Positions 13,301-23,900 of a DNA stretch of 64,000 nt are shown here, piece after piece (positions within the stretch are counted from its first letter, which is position 1; each line of letters starts with the position of its first letter). The translations under genes were made by a program, and so were the position numbers. The notes below the pieces were generated by a model. It saw only the letters and a list, made by a program, of their open reading frames with translations, was not told the DNA's origin and did no database searches. The stretch is from Sweltsa coloradensis (lineage: Eukaryota; Arthropoda; Insecta; Plecoptera; Chloroperlidae). The stretch lies in contig JAMZAV010000893.1 of NCBI GenBank assembly GCA_024449915.1, positions 186,001-250,000 on the forward strand. The letters run 5' to 3'.

Positions 13301-14398
13301 CAGGACACCGGAGAAAAGATGGGTTCGGCAGAAAAGCGGTATAAAGAGAAATGCGGTCTGCGACCTCGAAGTAGAGAAGACCAATTCAACTCCGATCAAG
13401 AGTTCGACTACTGGCCTCAAACTGAGAGAGGGAGAAGGGAATCTGGTGGTTACGAACAGCGTTCTCAAACCCTCCATGCACGGCGCTCTGGCAAGTACAA
13501 GAAGGGCCAAGAGCGATCCTACAGCCAGAAGTCGCCTTTCGACGATGACTTTTCCTCGCAAGCCTTAAGTTTCAATGCCGATTTCAAGACACAAGGAGGA
13601 GAATCAGATGCGTCGGATAATGTTCGCAAAAAATCCCCCATAAACCCGTCCAGACTTTTCACGTACACAGATGCCTTTCCCAGGAGAAGAGATCAATCCA
13701 CTAACGACATCAGACCTACCGACATTGTTCCTAGCAGCCCCCTGGAGTCTCGAGAATCTCCCAGAGAAGACTCGGCGAGATCCCGGACCTCCAGAGGTTC
13801 GTGCAACCGGCAATCACCGTTCGAAGACGACTTCACACCGCCCGAGTCGAGGCCAGCCAGCGGCCGCCTGTCCAGCGACGTCAGCGATCACCGCCGCTCT
13901 CCGTACAGAGTGCCTAGTGTGGCGGAAGAGAGCGAAAATGCTGAAAACGCAAATGGAAGATTTGGAGACGACGTTTTCTTGCCAGCAGAGGATACTGACA
14001 AGAGATTTGCTGACTTTGAAAATGACACATTTCCCAGTAGTTCGGGAGAATTTGTTCCAAGCAAACCTGTAACCGAGAGCAAACGTCTTGACAGAAGAGT
14101 TGGGTGGAGTAGTGAAGAAGGCAAAAGGAGCGAAAAGTGTGTTCCATTGACTAAATCTCGAATTGGAAGCTTAAGAAGCGATCCAACAAATATAAAGAAA
14201 TCCGAGTCTGTGAACATCTTTCGGCGTGAAAACGACCCGTTTGACGATGACTTCTTCAGTGGCGAGACACGTCCGGCTACTGAGAAGCCCCGGCCGAGGC
14301 CCGACCAACTGAGAGCAAACGACAAGTCCAACAACAACAGTGATCCCTTTAAGTGGACCAAAGCTTTCGACTCATTTAACTTTGATGAAGAACAATGA
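4151..14398 (+). CDS. Dab: Disabled (Dab) endocytic/signalling adaptor, 3' part of gene
   Basis: Exons 4151-4365, 5062-5205, 6284-6427, 8333-8948 and 9701-14398. The first three join in phase into a PTB domain of the Disabled family (start FLGEGVSFKAKLIG, core AFGYIFG, end AMRDLFQVVFELKKKE). Dab proteins bind FxNPxY tails of lipoprotein-type receptors at the plasma membrane and recruit AP-2 and clathrin; in flies and vertebrates they also act in Abl or Reelin signalling. Three DPF motifs lie in the fourth exon and six in the last, fitting AP-2 binding. The tail is far longer than in vertebrate Dab1/Dab2 and closer in scale to the insect protein. The first exon starts with two bases of a split codon, so an upstream exon with the start codon exists but I could not find it in 1-4150. 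The link from the fourth to the last exon is problematic (see the exon entries). Family assignment is firm; isoform structure is uncertain. Confidence 0.88.
5062..5205 (+). CDS. Dab: Dab exon: PTB domain core
   Basis: Forty-eight codons in phase 0 on both sides, acceptor tttctag and donor gtgagt. Translation starts DCLYHHPVHKISFIAQD and continues SRAFGYIFGSPDTGHRFFGI, the central beta strands of the PTB domain. The hydrophobic core residues conserved in Dab proteins are all present. Confidence 0.92.
6284..6427 (+). CDS. Dab: Dab exon: C-terminal helix of PTB domain
   Basis: Forty-eight codons in phase 0, acceptor tttacacag and donor gttagt. It encodes VVIAMRDLFQVVFELKKKE, the PTB C-terminal helix, followed by a charged linker ending MFSDSGSTINK. 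Because its 3' end and the 5' ends of both following exons are phase 0, the next exon can be skipped without a frame change. Confidence 0.9.
6615..6877. mobile_element. Foldback MITE, ACTAGGGAAACGCC ends
   Basis: 263 bp with arms of about 55 bp: ACTAGGGAAACGCCAAAG, GTTGTTAGACGAGTGAG and GTGTTGAGTAC are repeated inverted at the right end. A second copy starts near 63806 and runs off the window, and a right-end fragment lies at about 60815-60870. No clear TSD. Confidence 0.75.
6878..7495 (+). repeat. tRNA-like segment and repeat with ACATTTA microsatellite
   Basis: 6880-6940 has a tRNA-like pattern (gttggctaaagcgcccttat, then gtgggttcaatgg). Further on lie an imperfect inverted pair (cagccaggtaa and ttacctggtc), gacagacagac, a 7-bp tandem acattta at about 7382-7432 and the end cgctgcgctcactcgtctaa, resembling the right end of the ACTAGG family. 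Confidence 0.5.
8333..8948 (+). CDS. Dab: Dab exon with DPF motifs; in-frame TGA just before donor
   Basis: Acceptor ttttcag ends at 8332 and a strong donor (TCAG then gtgaga) lies at 8949. The frame is open for 203 residues and contains DLLDLEFELNSIQQGIHQME, probably a helix, then SDPFGP, SDPFGD and ADPFNP, which match AP-2 ear ligands. TGA falls at 8942-8944, seven bases before the exon end, so inclusion with this donor ends the protein here. Removing one A from the run at 8939-8941 would restore perfect phase-0 joining to the last exon. Alternatives are skipping the exon, or a weak in-phase donor near 8924 (ACA then gtattt). Confidence 0.8.
9701..14398 (+). CDS. Dab: Dab giant terminal exon, disordered 1565-residue tail
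   Basis: Acceptor ttttacag ends at 9700; the exon is open in phase 0 to TGA at 14396-14398 with no intron over 4.7 kb. In order it contains a DPF cluster (DPDPFDEGDPFFKSDPFDDD, about 10012-10070); a proline-rich segment with SH3-type ligands (KPPPLPPKR, about 10750-10800) and the tyrosine motif HYDYIENYE; three copies of a (D)(K/R)YA-x-(L/F)R motif at 11429, 11564 and 11756; a long acidic stretch; an arginine- and tryptophan-rich region with six SPW motifs (about 12300-13120); and three (S/D)PF(D/E)DDF motifs near the C terminus, ending AFDSFNFDEEQ. Low complexity throughout suggests intrinsic disorder. Several long opposite-strand frames are shadows of this exon. Confidence 0.9.
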   Translation, partial: AVNDLSKTPPPNQAEPFDVFTDLDPLGTGRSKPYIDRKDFFQELKNPPKKVLKDLVSEAPTEATAPLFQATFDSSGGTNRHSGASDDSYKTTPDLVFPKSSRHDPDPFDEGDPFFKSDPFDDDVAFPAMSSTDPFDTEFADFTMFGRGKKNQFPLSADSISSQEQELERISPLLSETSQSMFSNRSNFHGPLRVSLPPEKAGTLEGNIDSPLSTPNRQSTSRPSTGFAKPRSKTRLQKQTTMSGLVKLPSPKSSQRSGRLAKQMTVDSCTSKSRTLHPSPTPQSPPNPRRSPASHLESVTLRVRCSVTPSPPGVACFPSAVDTSRLSGSSAELSDIAPEPPPRPASNIAPIKPPPLPPKRQQPGYIMRPPPRPPHTEDPTHYDYIENYETSSSPTPRNSEEVLSPPIPVPARRPRFGLDDLGSAPQRPRRHHPTLSNKSNEEDYLTPIPFPLLPPPQKKSQDANKTKTPSPNANPIATLLHSSTSKTNISVEETQTKPMGTTSTSTSLNITLSQLTKTGFSDLATALGISPGQLSNMTLQDLTRCLARLSSEEQLAEKPKEEAKPVTKEFVKKDKRDKYATLRESVDEEPIPVFKAEFETNFDDPEQNEKPMEDVFQETLFDKYAVFRELINEEKTEEPPELDDEETETEITNQSNETELEVKNVEIESTMETTIETAAVTKETEDRYAALRDITFDDCEGEEGEDGDPLSDKEESLAEGAPVEEDYDLLTLSRQHSESTESPTMETATMREPQSIIETTIYEEDVSALEADENDENFEDVPEILEDVEEVREESIECEGSKESLDQKEMPAEALNHSSSSEKEEMKDLQVDSKIKDEENSESWAKFDACTFPPEKPASEEQGSEGAASPWSSDGKEFSKVQSPAWQEPFTPEQDTQRRRRTQQRSPWKEEGSEEGWEGPWEERPWRENGWSEDGESYYEDAPPRKERVYHEDRRGRRRRVSPWKKGQKSSRDTSPWEPGRRNEEEEWGNVKRYPERAMDVDDEEEYECYWKTRPKHRGPSWDDERRRRFESRELNGLDYEEGRKRRPSPWAGEGERRSSRESISWDEEDRFSQRDYGERRPRDREGEYRWRREQEMDPRGYAWVRKVGPEEEYGRREPTRRKPESRRYYRDQSRESPWEDDYSEQGEDDSPQYQGKVRSWASKRPSSASDARRPSDKSPGEYKNRSLDKPQYSLPVSTRQDTGEKMGSAEKRYKEKCGLRPRSREDQFNSDQEFDYWPQTERGRRESGGYEQRSQTLHARRSGKYKKGQERSYSQKSPFDDDFSSQALSFNADFKTQGGESDASDNVRKKSPINPSRLFTYTDAFPRRRDQSTNDIRPTDIVPSSPLESRESPREDSARSRTSRGSCNRQSPFEDDFTPPESRPASGRLSSDVSDHRRSPYRVPSVAEESENAENANGRFGDDVFLPAEDTDKRFADFENDTFPSSSGEFVPSKPVTESKRLDRRVGWSSEEGKRSEKCVPLTKSRIGSLRSDPTNIKKSESVNIFRRENDPFDDDFFSGETRPATEKPRPRPDQLRANDKSNNNSDPFKWTKAFDSFNFDEEQ

Positions 14399-14914
14399 GA
14401 CATGGTGTTTTTATCATAGTTATGTACTCATTATTTGCACAATCCCAGTATTGCATTTAATTACAATGCCTAAATGAAATATATTTAAAAACCTACTATT
14501 GTAATGCTCATTTGTCTCAGTTATTTCCTTTGAATGGCTTCAATACCACCAACATACAGCAACATTTATTAGTTGTTTGTTACTTGAATGCTTTTTGTGC
14601 CATGACTTATTTAATTCCTTATTAGGTAAACTAAAACTTCTTTGAATTGTATGATAATTAATAATTTATCACTACGTATTTAGAATATTATTTTATTTTT
14701 GAACATCTCGTCACTTGTCAAGATATTTGTATCTCTTTCTAATGTCTTTTCCAGTGTTTTCTAGTCTCCGTTTTTATTGAAAGTTTTATGGATGAAAATT
14801 GACTGTTTATCAAGACTGTCAATATTGCTGTGACATTAACAAGTGTTACCGATTTATTTAAATTTGGTATATATATAATATGTAGTTAATATATTATAAT
14901 CTGTGAGTAATAAA
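14399..14914 (+). promoter_or_regulatory. Dab: Probable Dab 3' UTR with candidate poly(A) signal
   Basis: AT-rich noncoding sequence follows the Dab stop. The first clear AATAAA is at 14909-14914. Another occurs near 16312, so the true 3' end is not fixed. No conserved element recognised. Confidence 0.4.
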
Positions 14915-17138
14915 TTATTTATGTTACAACTGTTATTATAATGTTCAATATTAGATAGATATAGGTAGTACACAATGAAATGGCCATATCTCGTTGCACC
15001 CGGAGTGTGCAGACAACGATGCTCGCTGATATCGAGGTTTCTGTTAGTTACTGCAGGTCCAGTTGGTTCCACATCACACTGTGGTTGAAGAAATCTAACA
15101 TTATATTCATTGATGTGTTCAGTCTTTAATCAATAGACTAAAATATTGCTTAATACTGTATGTTCGATTGATTGATAAACAATTACCGGTAGTAGAATAA
15201 TAATGTTTGTAAGTTGTAACTTATGATAAGTTCACTTTGATCTTTGTCACAATTGCAAGCTGCATGTTACAAAATAATGGCAAAGGGGACGGAGAACATT
15301 GTGCATTTTAACGAATAACACTTCAATTATGTTCCTAACTTTGAACTGTATTTATTTGCTAGCCACATAATATGATTAGTTAAAAGTGTTGCTTATCCCT
15401 TAACATTGCGATGTCAACATCGTGTGTTTAATTAATCCGCAAGACTAGCTTCACCCAAACATATTATTTTGACTGCCAACATAGCATAATCCATTAACAT
15501 AATTAGTTAGGATAAAGCTTGTATAGTATAACATAACAAATGAATTCTTGTAGTATGGCTATCCAAGCTTGTGTTCAGGCAGTGCTAAAAGTAAATGGAT
15601 CTCATTTCCATTTTGATTACCGTAGTTTCAAGTTAAAATTTTGGATATAGGTAAACAAAATTTAAACAACCTCATGTCGAGTTCCATTTTGGGAGAAATG
15701 TGTTGCGGCATACATGACCGTTAGCATTGTTCTCTTTCCCCTATGTCGTCCGTAAGTTTTGGGCCTATTGTTATCTAAATGCTCTACTATTGTTCCTTTA
15801 TTACAATAATATTTTAGTAACAAAATACATATTGCTACATAAATTAGGCCTATTTAATTACAGAAACCATTTCCATATCACCACAGATATCACTGTGTCC
15901 ATGTTTAGGTATGCTGTCAAATAAAATAAGTTGAGTTGTTGATTGTTGCATATTATACGTATTATATGATTTTGTAATAATATCTACATGATTTGCGTCT
16001 TGTTTGTTTGAAGATGCAGATGTCTGAAGCCTATGGTTTACTGATGCTATTTTAACTTAAATAATAATATGTATTAGAGACTTGTACATAGTATACTAGA
16101 GTTGGTGTTCAATGCAAATTCACCGGTACAGGTGTGACGTGGTGATATACAATGCTCGACATTAAAAGTGTTCTGACAAGATGTACTTACAATGAGCCGG
16201 TACTGGAACGCATAGTTTTCTTTTACCTAAATTTTGCACAACTCTTGCCCCATCTTTACAGATTCCATACAAATATAATTATTGTATTGTATGTAATTTA
16301 CAAGGTTGCAAATAAAAACAAACAAACAAACAAAGATAGTAGTACAATTCGTAGGTTTCTAATTTATTTATTTATGAGTGTTTATTTACCAAAAAAATTA
16401 TATGAAATTGATTTATTGTTTGTTTTTGCTTATTGTTGTTGAAAAGTGCCTTTGCACAAATTAATTGGTGCCAGAATAAAGAATGAAACAGCTGCTTTTC
16501 AAATCATCCAGAAAAATATTATGACTACATTACCATTGAGAATAACATTAACAGAATACAAATATCTATTTCTGCTTAAAACAGGAACTGGGTTGGAGTT
16601 ACAGCTTGTTCCAGTACAAATTAGGCCATAAATGTACATGTCTCAATATGTAGAATACCATGGAAACATAAACTGTTTTCTGTAATTCTGGTTATAAAGT
16701 TATTGTGATAACCCATACAATTCATTTTGATCTGTAGTCTGCAAATGTTTTGAAATTATAAATTATATTTTTAATTTCTGAATTTAAGAATGACATAATT
16801 TTGCAATCGGGAATTTCCTATTGAATACTAACGCTACTCGTGAGATTGCTAGTATTTACACGTATTGGCTAAAAACAGACAGCTCAACTCAACTCGAGGC
16901 AATTTAATTTGTTGTTAAGAATCCATGTAATAGTTTTAATAATCCTTAAAGTACGGTGTATTCAACCAAACCCATCACACAGAAGGTAAAAGTAGAATGT
17001 GAGGCAATTGAGAAACATTGTTATTATTAGGTGATTTAATCTGCCTATATGGGCGTAAAGCTCTTCACTTTTTTATGTTCTTAAATTTGTGTTGTTATGA
17101 TCAAGATAATATACTTTCTTTCCAATTACGTAATTTAA
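14915..17138. other. Intergenic, Dab to transposon
   Basis: AT-rich, with short open frames that have no coding look and no family match. Nothing supported. Confidence 0.5.
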
Positions 17139-17146
17139 TTTACCTA

Positions 17147-18805
17147 CAGGGGCGTAACTAGGGTACTAATATTACCCGGGTAAGATGCGGTGGAAGGGGC
17201 TTCAAGGAAAGTAGCAGGGGGGCTTGGGGGGCGAGCCCCCCAACTACAGCGCCGCAGGGGATTTTTTGAAAATTTGGGTTTTTAGAGTGATTTTTGAGCG
17301 TTTCAGATAAATTACCGGACTGAATGCAAAAATGAAATAATTTCGTTTATGTAGTGCAAAAAACAGAAAACAACCCAAATCTTCGATGTCAGTAGGGGGT
17401 TCTGGACAAACAAATAGTCAGTCTTTTTACTTACCAAATAATTAACAATCGTTAAAATCAAACCTTGAAAAATAATTTTTAATTTTTAACAACTTTAGTA
17501 GGCGAAGATTAATATTTCATCTAGGATAAGTTATAGTTTAACTTTAATTTATTGTTATTATCAAAACAAACTAAACGTATACTTTGAATGAAAATAGTTT
17601 AAAAATAATTTAAAGTACTTACAAATAAATAAACATATTACTATTAGGTACAAGATAAGCCATGCTTGCCTTGAACACTAAAAAAATGTATAGTTAGTGA
17701 TTATGAATTAAAATGCATGGTCTGACTTACGTTCTGATGACGTTCTGAGTCTGATATAGTTAGTTAGTTATATTAGGGTTTAAGGGCACACAACACTAAG
17801 GTTATTAGTGGGTGGGTGTGTGTGGTGTGATGTGTGTGATGTGTTTTAGAGTGTGTGAATTACGAATAAACGTAGGAACACATGTAGATTCAAACGAGAT
17901 TTCCGGTTTGTTTGCGATTTCTCCTTGTTCTTGTACTTTTGATCTCCTATCTTGAGTTTCATCGTGGCGATTATTTTGAGACTGTATCACTATTCACTAG
18001 TAAACTTTGCACATGGATTTTTTAATAACAAATGAGTCTAGAAAACTTTGAGCTTTTGTCTCTTCATGTTTATCTTTTATGTACTATAAAAAAATGGACA
18101 CAAATCACACATTAACATATTAACAAAAACCGAAAAGCGCAAAAAAGTCGTTAGGACCTACTTGTTTTAATTACTATATTGTTTAGTTTGTAGCACTCGT
18201 GATTGTACGTAACCTTACTAATGGGAAAAAACTGCGCTAACAACACAATTAAAATTGAATATCCACAAACTGTAGTATTTCAATACGTAGCCATGAGCCC
18301 ACACACGTAAAGTATTTCACAAAACAGTCACTTAATTCACATACGTGGAAACGAAATAATTCGATATGAAACACACTCACTGTTGAACTTCTACATAATG
18401 TAGCTAGACTTCCGACACTGTCAACCCTTGTAAGGTCAAGACAAGACTGAAACGAAGCGAAAATGAGCAAAATAAACGGTCGTCAACCCCATATTGTCAA
18501 GTGAGTGTCTGTATTTCCAGGAATCGAGCTTGTTTGAGATGAATGACATGCACTGACCATTGACCAATCAACCCCCTCCACCCCCGCCCATGACACCTGC
18601 ACACCACGTGCGATCCTATACCTCCAGACACCAACCCTTCGCTTTTGAGTTGTCGAGAACAAACAAAAAAGTCCTCGGTTGATTTTTTGCGACATTTTTG
18701 CGGTTGGTCCTGGTGAAATATTGTAATCATTGTATTGTAGGCTAGTTACTTAGGGAATTTTTACCCGGGTATTTACCGGGTTACCGATGCCTAGTTACGC
18801 CGGTG
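17147..18805. mobile_element. Non-autonomous DNA transposon with perfect 8-bp TSD
   Basis: Begins CAGGGGCGTAACTAGG and ends with the near-inverse CCTAGTTACGCCGGTG. Target duplication tttaccta at 17139-17146 and 18806-18813. 8-bp duplications and CAGGGGCG ends suggest hAT. 1659 bp; the only open frames are short and unrecognised. It fills most of the gap between Dab and ACAA2. Confidence 0.82.
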
Positions 18806-18813
18806 TTTACCTA

Positions 18814-20952
18814 TATTTAACAATATAATGCTCAAACAGATACATAAACATGGCTTTTATATCACAAAAAGGTGCTAATGAACCAAACAACCTGGAAGTT
18901 GGCTTTATGCAAAACAATGTATTCTGTCAGTCGTATTAAATATTATAGATCAAATTTATATGTTGGTATTTCGTCATGTCTCATAGTCATTGGCTCAAAA
19001 AGTAAAATCGGATGAAAATGGAATGTTGTTGAGAATGGGTCGATAGTGCCATTGTTAGGTGACTAAATTGTTGCCAAAAATATTTATTATTTAAATCACA
19101 ATAAAAATTGGCCTTGAAAATGCAAACATGAGAATTTCCTCATTCACTCAATTATGTATGATATTGATGAGTGTTATGCGTAATTACAGGCTAATCAGCT
19201 CGTCAATGTAAAAATGTGACATATTTACATGTATTATAAAGGGTTCAACATAAATGTACATAAAACTGTATTTTGATTTATTGAACAGTCTTGTAAAACT
19301 TATTAATTCGACTGTAAACTTGTGTCGATGATTGTCCGAGCAAATAATAAAGTCAACAGGTCTACATTTTACATTATTTTCTCTCACTCATACCTGCTTT
19401 CCCTCTCTTTGTATCTAATAAGCAAAAATCAAAGTTTTTGCTGGCATTTCGTTTCCATTGATCTCCAAACATTATCCCCGGAGACAATTCCATCATCTTT
19501 GCCAATATTTGCATCTGCAACTTTACCGGCGCAAGTACTTTGTAGCAAATACTTTCTTAAAATGTGCTATACAAAAACTCAACTTCAAAAGAATATAACA
19601 CCAAAATATGTTTCCCAAAATAAATACATAATATTAATGATTATTAATTAATTAATTAATATACTCATACAGAGTAAGAACATAATTTTATTTGACTGAA
19701 TCTTGGAAGACTAAAAGTGGTCTTACTCTTACTAGGTAGTCTTGAGAAGTCTAAAAGTTTGTTAAAATCATTTTTTGGTAAGTGCATAATCCAATATAAA
19801 AGATTGAGTCACAGCTACCAAAAAGAAAAGATACAATTTGGATGGCAATTTTCTTAATATTATTTTGTAGGTACCGGGTACCTATAATCCTAGAGAGACC
19901 GTCAGTACTTGGTAGATCTAAATTTTTTGTAATATATGGGCAGTTGATTTTAGGTAGGTATTTTTAATATTGTATCATTAGGTTTTAATGAATATAATAT
20001 GTATTTCTTTATTTCTCAATTTCATTAATCGGGAAACACACCCGTAGGTGTAGTTATTGTAAAAAAAAGTATTTCTTTATTCATGTTTAGAGCTGTTGCT
20101 CCGGTACCTGTACATAGAATATTGACTGGAATAGTATTATAATTAATAATATCTCCTGGCAGTACGGTAGTTACAAACTTACGTAAAATTAGTAATTAAA
20201 GCAAGCTATTAAAATGTTCATAAGCTGTTACAATGAATTATTTCCTTGAACTCAAAAACACTTACAAATAAAATTAGCTATTACAAATAAAAAATTTAAT
20301 ATAGGCTAAATGTTATTACTTGTTACAATAATTAATTTGGTGCTGCTTGAACAAAGCAACGTTTGCGATTCTCATGACCGTACAAAATATTATCCCCGTT
20401 TCGGCAAACGTAAAAATCAGAAGGATTAAAATTAATACGTAATGACCTCTAAATACTAGTCATTTTATGTAATTATTGTACAAACAAGTAATCTCGTCTA
20501 TCGTACTTCGTACTTCGAGCCTTGAACCGTAGGGAAAATGTTACCAACTTTCTCAAACTGAAACTATAACGTAGAAATCTGTGTCTAGGAAAATAAGCAA
20601 TACAATTAATAATTTTACATCCAGACAATCGCTTTAACCCAGACTTGATCGATTCGGTTCACTATAAAACTACTATTTTGTGTTAAATACGTAAGAAAAG
20701 AAAATAAACGTGCTCCGATCTCGTCGGTCTGTATTTATTTTTCTACGCTTGGTCATGCTGCGGGCACGCCCACATGCACGTATGCAGACAGCTGACAACA
20801 GAGTGCTAGGCCTAGACTAGAGTTAGGTTAGGTGGTTTTCTAGATTGGATTAAAATTAAAGTTTTTAGTACATAATTGACTTTTTTGTTTCATAACATCG
20901 AGTGCAATTTCATATTTCGTCTAAGGAATATTATTATCCACACATTGGAGAA
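18814..20952. other. Intergenic and ACAA2 upstream region
   Basis: AT-rich to about 20500; CG content rises at 20700-20830, just before the ACAA2 start, where the promoter probably lies. No TATA box or named motif is convincing. Confidence 0.4.
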
Positions 20953-20971
20953 ATGGCTGCATTAACTAAAG
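20953..20971 (+). CDS. ACAA2: ACAA2 exon 1 (start codon)
   Basis: Nineteen coding bases, ATG to the first base of codon 7, then donor gtaact. Translation MAALTK plus a split glycine codon joins exactly to [12 protein letters not shown]. No other upstream ATG joins in phase with exon 2 this well. Confidence 0.85.
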
Positions 20972-23900
20972 GTAACTGCGTAGGGTCTAGTGGTAGCTAG
21001 CTATGCCTACCCTAGCTATTCCCTAGAGCCTATTGTTATTTTGGCTACATGAACTGTGTGGAGTTGCCCCAATGCTTGGCTATCACTCAAAGTGCCATTC
21101 TGGTTATAAATTGGGTGCTGAGTGATTTGAAATTACTTGCGCCTAGCTATGTCAGATGGGCAAATGGGCCTAGGCCTACCTGGGTCTCCAATGGGAGTGG
21201 TAGCCTGGCCTATGTTTTTTAAACACCTTAGAGACAACACTTGTTAAAAGTTAAGGCTAGGCCTACCGGTAGGCCTAGGCCTACAGTTTTTGCAGACAAA
21301 ATAATAAAGGTTTTATAGCCAAGCCTATTAGCGTAGTGTAAATTCTGATGAAATGGTGGTGTTGTTTAGTATTGCCTTGTGGCGCATCGATTGCAACATG
21401 TTAAAATAAATAATTAAATGCTCTCCATCTGCTAATAGGGTATGCTTTTACTTGACAGGTATTTTCATTGTGGCTGCAAAGAGGACGCCCTTTGGTGCTT
21501 TCGGAGGCAAGTTCGTGAACAAGAGTGCTAGCGAGCTACAAGAAGTTGCTTCAAAAGCTGCCCTTGCATCAGGAAACATAAACCCTGAACTAGTTGACTC
21601 TGTTGTCATTGGGAATGTCCTGGCTGTAAGTCAATTTCTACTTGTACACATTATTTCATCACTAGTTAACGCAAGCTTAGTCCTACGCGGTGACAGCACA
21701 CGACAAAAGATTGATTTTTTTTCCTGTACGGAAAGGTGTTTCTTCAGCTAGTCTTCTTTCTTGCTACCTACCTCCATCTCAACAAATGTTCCTACTGACA
21801 GATATCCTCATCCAGAAAAACTCAGATTAGTTACGTACCTAAAAATAAAACTATTGCAAGCTACAAAGCCTTGATAAACTCTGTGTAATTCCTTCGCCCC
21901 GCAATATGCACCGGATGTACAATGAGTGACGCGGTAGATGCTCGAGATTAACCATCTAGAGCAATACAGACGTGTTCAACCAACACAGCACTTTCCTACA
22001 ACAATAAATTAAATTCAACCTTGAGACAAAATATTTTTTTGCGGTTTATTTGGATTAAATCAAAACCACAGAAAGTCTAGGACATCAACAACCTAAACAA
22101 GGTAGGCCTACCGGGAATACATTTATACAAATTAAAAAGTCGTGGCCCTGGAAACTAAACTACCCATCAGTTCAATTAGTAATGTCATCTAGCCTAAATT
22201 TGAACTGTCTAAAAGATTTCATGGTTATGACATAGCTTTAATCCTAGCCTACATGTATTTTGTATGTAGCTAGGGCCTACTGAATTTTAAATGTCAAATA
22301 AAGTAAACTTAAGTTGTTGCTGTCCTAGACAACCAGTGGCTTTGTTTATTTGTCCCTTGGTTGAATTTAATCTACCGGTATTTAATTGTTTTCTTAAGTG
22401 TTGTGCTGCATTGTGGTTGTGGTAGGGCCTCAGACAGTACCGGTAACTATTTTAGGCCTACTATCAGGCTACCTATCTTTGTTTCTTGATTTGGTTAGTC
22501 GCGAAACCCTCCCGTAGGTGTAGGGCCTAATTGTTAATATTTACTACAATCCAGAAATTAACAAAGTCCGCCCCAACCGGGATTCGAACCACCACGCTCA
22601 CCTGGAATGTGGGAGACCCGAGTTTCGAATCCCGGTTGGGGCGGACTTTTTTCATTTCTGGATTGTAGTAAATAATACTTATCTTTAATTGCTTTTGAGA
22701 GGTTTATCTAGTTTCATCCCAAATTGTTTTAAACGCTGCTCTTCAATTTGTTTTTATACCGGTACAGTTAGGCCTAATCAATTTACAATTGTGATTTTCA
22801 GAACTCGTCATCCGATGGAATATTTATGTCCCGTCATGTCATGCTAAGATGCGGTATTCCTCTCGACAAACCCGCACTGACTGTTAACCGACTGTGTGGT
22901 TCCGGCTTCCAGTCCATTGTAAATGGAGCTCAGGTGGGTAACAACTTGTTTGTTCATCCCAAGAGCATTTTGGGTTCTGTTAGTGGGGATTTTGTTTAAA
23001 TATGCATTTGCTTGAAATATTTTAACAGGTTGAATGATTTTGTTCAACATTAGACTAATGCTGGCAAGTAAGGGAAAAGTAGAAGTGGTTAAGTTACCGA
23101 GATCTGCAGCTGAACTGAACGGTTATTAATTTATTATTATCATCATCATAATTTGTTCAAGAATATTAATAAAGCACCGTTGACTGCAAAGAATACACCT
23201 CAAACAATCGGGACAAGGAATCCGCTCAGAAAGTATTTAAACAAATCCAAAACATGTATTAATTTGCAAAGTCTGGGCCGTTAAACCATTCCACTCAAGA
23301 AGCTGATATGTAGGGTAGGGTATAGAAATCTGCACTAAAAAATTTCCAAATCTGCACTAAAAAATTTCTCAAATCTGCACTAAAAAATTCTTTTCTGGTG
23401 TATCCTGATAATAGGGAATATTCCACTTCCACCAAATACTGAACGAATAGATTTTTTAGAAGAAGTATTTCGTCCCGATACAAATATGTACTTTGTTTTT
23501 CCGTGAAATAATAATCCAGTGATTTATAGCCGTTTTAAAAGCAGCACTTTTTTAAAGCGGCAAAAACGACTGTGACGTCAGAACTGTGTTGATCCAGCGC
23601 CGTCTGGATAAACATACATCCAGACCAAGATGTTGGAATAGTATTATAGTAGGATCAAAATATACATCAAGACGGCGGTGTTTTAAACAAAGCAGCGCCT
23701 AGCGTAGCCTACAGTAATGTAAAACAGATGGCGGACATTTTACATTTAACGCGTAGCCAGAAAACGAGAAAAGTTGACATTGCAATCAAAAAACAAAACT
23801 GAAACAGTCCTAGGTCTAGGCCTAGACGTAGAAAATTATTTATAATACAACTACAACAGTCTAGGCCAATCGTTCCTGTAGGATATAGGCATTGAAATGT

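Noticed and set aside
9713..14403. Several open frames of 60 to 170 codons on the minus strand and in other plus frames over the Dab tail
   Set aside because: They mirror the GC-rich Dab coding exon, lack splice or start context and show no family features.
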